This document shows positions 62,321 through 64,000 of a stretch of 64,000 bases of DNA, in pieces (position 1 is the first letter of the stretch; each line of letters opens with the position of its first letter). Below the pieces are notes generated by a model. It searched no databases. It worked only from the letters and a program-made list of their open reading frames with translations, and was not told the origin of the DNA. The stretch is from Durusdinium trenchii (Eukaryota > Sar > Dinophyceae > Suessiales > Symbiodiniaceae), in contig CAXAMN010022851.1 of assembly GCA_963970005.1 (NCBI GenBank), forward strand, positions 266,414 to 330,413, in the 5' to 3' direction. A program made the position numbers and the translations under genes.

Positions 62321-62847
62321 TCTCATGACTTGGCCAAAGTCCATTAAATTTCCTCCAAGAGGATAGTTTTAGATGTTTTGATATGTTTTGGGAAGTTTCA
62401 GGAGTATGTTCTTTGTACTGTAGATACCCTGGCTTTGTGTGTCCCTGGCCTGTGGGTGGTCTTGAGGTCACCAAAGACCTGGCAAAGGGCGAATAAGAAA
62501 AGTGCTGTAGAAAATCAAACAACCGCTATATCAGTTCATTGTTCAGTTCATTACAAGAGAATCTAGGAGAAGAGGTTACAATTTTATACAAGTTTAAGTC
62601 CACTCCTACATCTCAAAGAAAGCTCAAGATGTTATTTTTGTACAGATGCTTTTGGACATGTTTTGAATGAATGTGATTTTGTACATCTTTGATCATTCTT
62701 GTACTCTCAGACCTGGCCTGGCATGACACCACAGTTCATACTTCACCATGTCATCAGCGTACATTAGCTTTTACTACCGCCATCTACCGCCATGACAGAA
62801 GAAGTACAGACAAGCTTGCTACTGTTCCATCAGGGGTTTTGGAAGCC

Positions 62848-63165
62848 ATGGGTTTTCTAGAGTGCTTCTTGATCCTTGTGGCTGGGCTGACTCTAGCCTT
62901 CAGAGAGATTGTTGCTTGGATCTTCAAGAAGCCTGCCAACCAGATGACGACGACAGGTACCCAGACAGAGACCTTTGAAAGTCAGACATTGGTGCAGTCA
63001 CCGGGACCGTCATCGGCACCGTCATCAACACTTCGCAGGTTTGAAGGGATGCCTGACTTCCACGTTGCTAGTAGCTATGGGACATGCTATCATCTATCAG
63101 GCTGCCGGCACTTGAGAAATCGCAGAGTTTCCAGCTACAGACCTTGTTCCACTTGCCTCGGGTGA
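62848..63165 (+). CDS. Membrane-anchored small protein with C-terminal Cys/His domain (105 aa)
   Basis: ATG at 62848 opens an intact single-exon frame. Residues 3-22 are hydrophobic (FLECFLILVAGLTLAF), a membrane anchor, followed by a basic KKP. The middle has TTTGTQTETFESQT and a Ser/Pro linker. The C-terminus reads YGTCYHLSGCRHLRNRRVSS then YRPCSTCLG, a Cys-His-Cys ... Cys-x2-Cys layout that could bind zinc, similar in spacing to Ada-type and related YHxxxC domains. It lies 528 bp after the methyltransferase-like gene on the same strand. Codon bias is good. Function unknown. Confidence 0.6.
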   Translation: MGFLECFLILVAGLTLAFREIVAWIFKKPANQMTTTGTQTETFESQTLVQSPGPSSAPSSTLRRFEGMPDFHVASSYGTCYHLSGCRHLRNRRVSSYRPCSTCLG

Positions 63166-63169
63166 TGCC

Positions 63170-63910
63170 TTGGAAGTTGGGACAAACCAAGGGAAAATGC
63201 CAATCCCAATGGAATTGGATCAAGTACGATGGTGTCATCCGGAAAAAGTAGCGTTGTGTGGCTGCTGCTTGAAGCATAATCCATAGTGACACTATGTGAC
63301 ACTTATACTTATACAATCTTATACATCAAAAGATATCAAAAGTATTCAACTATATATTTGCTGTATATATATGTATTTAATTGTATTTATATATATGATT
63401 ATAGATGTAACATTATTGATATTTATATATATATATCACCTTAGCCACAGACGTGTCCGGCAATTTTGTAGACATTTTCAGGTACTGCGCTGATGCCATG
63501 TGTCAGGGTTGTGATTTTCTAGTACTGTGCTGTGGGGCGCTCGTGTTTTAGAACAGGTATGAAGAGGTACAGTGATTGGAACTGCTCTGCCAATGAGGTA
63601 CCAGAGCCAGTGATTGGAGAAGATGGTCTCCCGAAAACCACTGATGGCCATGCCGGGACTCCTAACACTTGAGGAATTGGGAGTGGACACATTGGCTGTT
63701 GAATTGGCATGCGAGGGGTGGTGGTTGGACCGGGGTTGGACGTGAAATGACGTGCAGCTACTTGTACTACATATGTTTTTTTTCTATAGGTATTTTGAGA
63801 CAGGGTCAGGGGAAACCAGAGATGGACCACTGAAGTTTGTAGAGAATCATTTTCCTGCCAAAAGTACTTCTTACAAATATGTACAATATTGTTTTGTGGT
63901 TCACCATGTG
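63170..63910. other. AT-rich, no supported gene
   Basis: TA-rich microsatellites near 63340-63440. A minus frame (63959-63519) is open but partly overlaps the + exon at 63918 and has weak bias. Confidence 0.4.
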
Positions 63911-63917
63911 TTGTCAG

Positions 63918-63995
63918 GTTCCTGAAGTTCCCGAGCCAGCACCAGAGAAAGCAGCCCAAGCTCCCGCTGTTTCTTTGGCTGCATGTGGCTGCTGA
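63918..63995 (+). CDS. Terminal exon ending in CGCC (possible prenylated tail)
   Basis: After TGTTGTCAG (63917) the frame reads VPEVPEPAPEKAAQAPAVSL then AACGCC and TGA at 63993. A Pro/Ala/Glu-rich linker ending in CxCC is typical of the hypervariable tail of Rab-type small GTPases, where the cysteines are geranylgeranylated. Only this exon is in view; the G domain would have to lie upstream and was not found, so the identity is inference. Confidence 0.45.
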   Translation, partial: VPEVPEPAPEKAAQAPAVSLAACGC

Positions 63996-64000
63996 ATTGG

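Noticed and set aside
1-64000. tRNA, rRNA, CRISPR array, prophage or bacterial operon
   Set aside because: No tRNA-like B box with a matching cloverleaf was seen, no direct-repeat and spacer array exists, and exon-intron structure rules out a bacterial origin.

Overview
The window looks like nuclear DNA of a dinoflagellate, most likely in or near the Symbiodiniaceae. There is no operon structure, no tRNA or rRNA, and no long uninterrupted coding frame. Coding sense is spread over short GC-rich exons separated by AT-rich, repeat-filled introns. Where reading phase can be followed across a junction, donors are a mix of GT, GC and apparently GA, with acceptors usually AG followed by G; this splice habit is known from dinoflagellates. 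The 3' end carries a protein family I know only as expanded in dinoflagellates. All gene models were read by eye from frame, codon bias and splice phase, so exon edges are proposals. Many exons are open on both strands; where I chose a strand I say why.

Left third (1-16.4 kb): a + strand gene for a predicted type I membrane protein. Six kelch-like blade motifs lie on exons from 4.6 to 15.2 kb and are followed by a 38-threonine stalk, one transmembrane helix and a stop at 16098. A signal-peptide-like exon at 2048 may be its start. Its introns hold two related pairs of direct repeats (A at 3.1/4.2 kb, B at 9.6/10.7 kb), a foldback element, minisatellites, CTAGTAGC arrays and two decayed-looking coding fragments.

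Middle (16-50 kb): many small gene fragments on both strands. The better supported ones are two-exon + genes at 18.9-19.4 and 22.1-22.7 kb, a possible ZZ-finger gene at 25.9-27.7 kb, minus-strand genes at 34.2-34.9, 37.7-38.3, 39.8-40.4, 45.9-46.3 and 49.1-49.9 kb, and an intact Cys/His-rich ORF at 36.3 kb. An array of about 40-bp CTAGTAGC units at 28.2-29.5 kb contains a 727-bp assembly gap.

Right third (50-64 kb): mostly + strand exons. They include a phase-consistent three-exon model at 52.2-53.1 kb, a SAP-like terminal exon at 54.3 kb and two copies of a short palindromic element at 54.2 and 57.1 kb. A six-exon gene at 60.8-62.3 kb encodes a methyltransferase-like protein with CGPPCS and VEQP motifs. 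It is followed by a small intact gene for a membrane-anchored Cys/His domain protein (62.8-63.2 kb) and a terminal exon ending in CGCC, a possible prenylation tail. The kelch-mucin membrane gene, the methyltransferase-like gene with its small neighbour, and the paired repeat and palindrome elements are the most interesting content.
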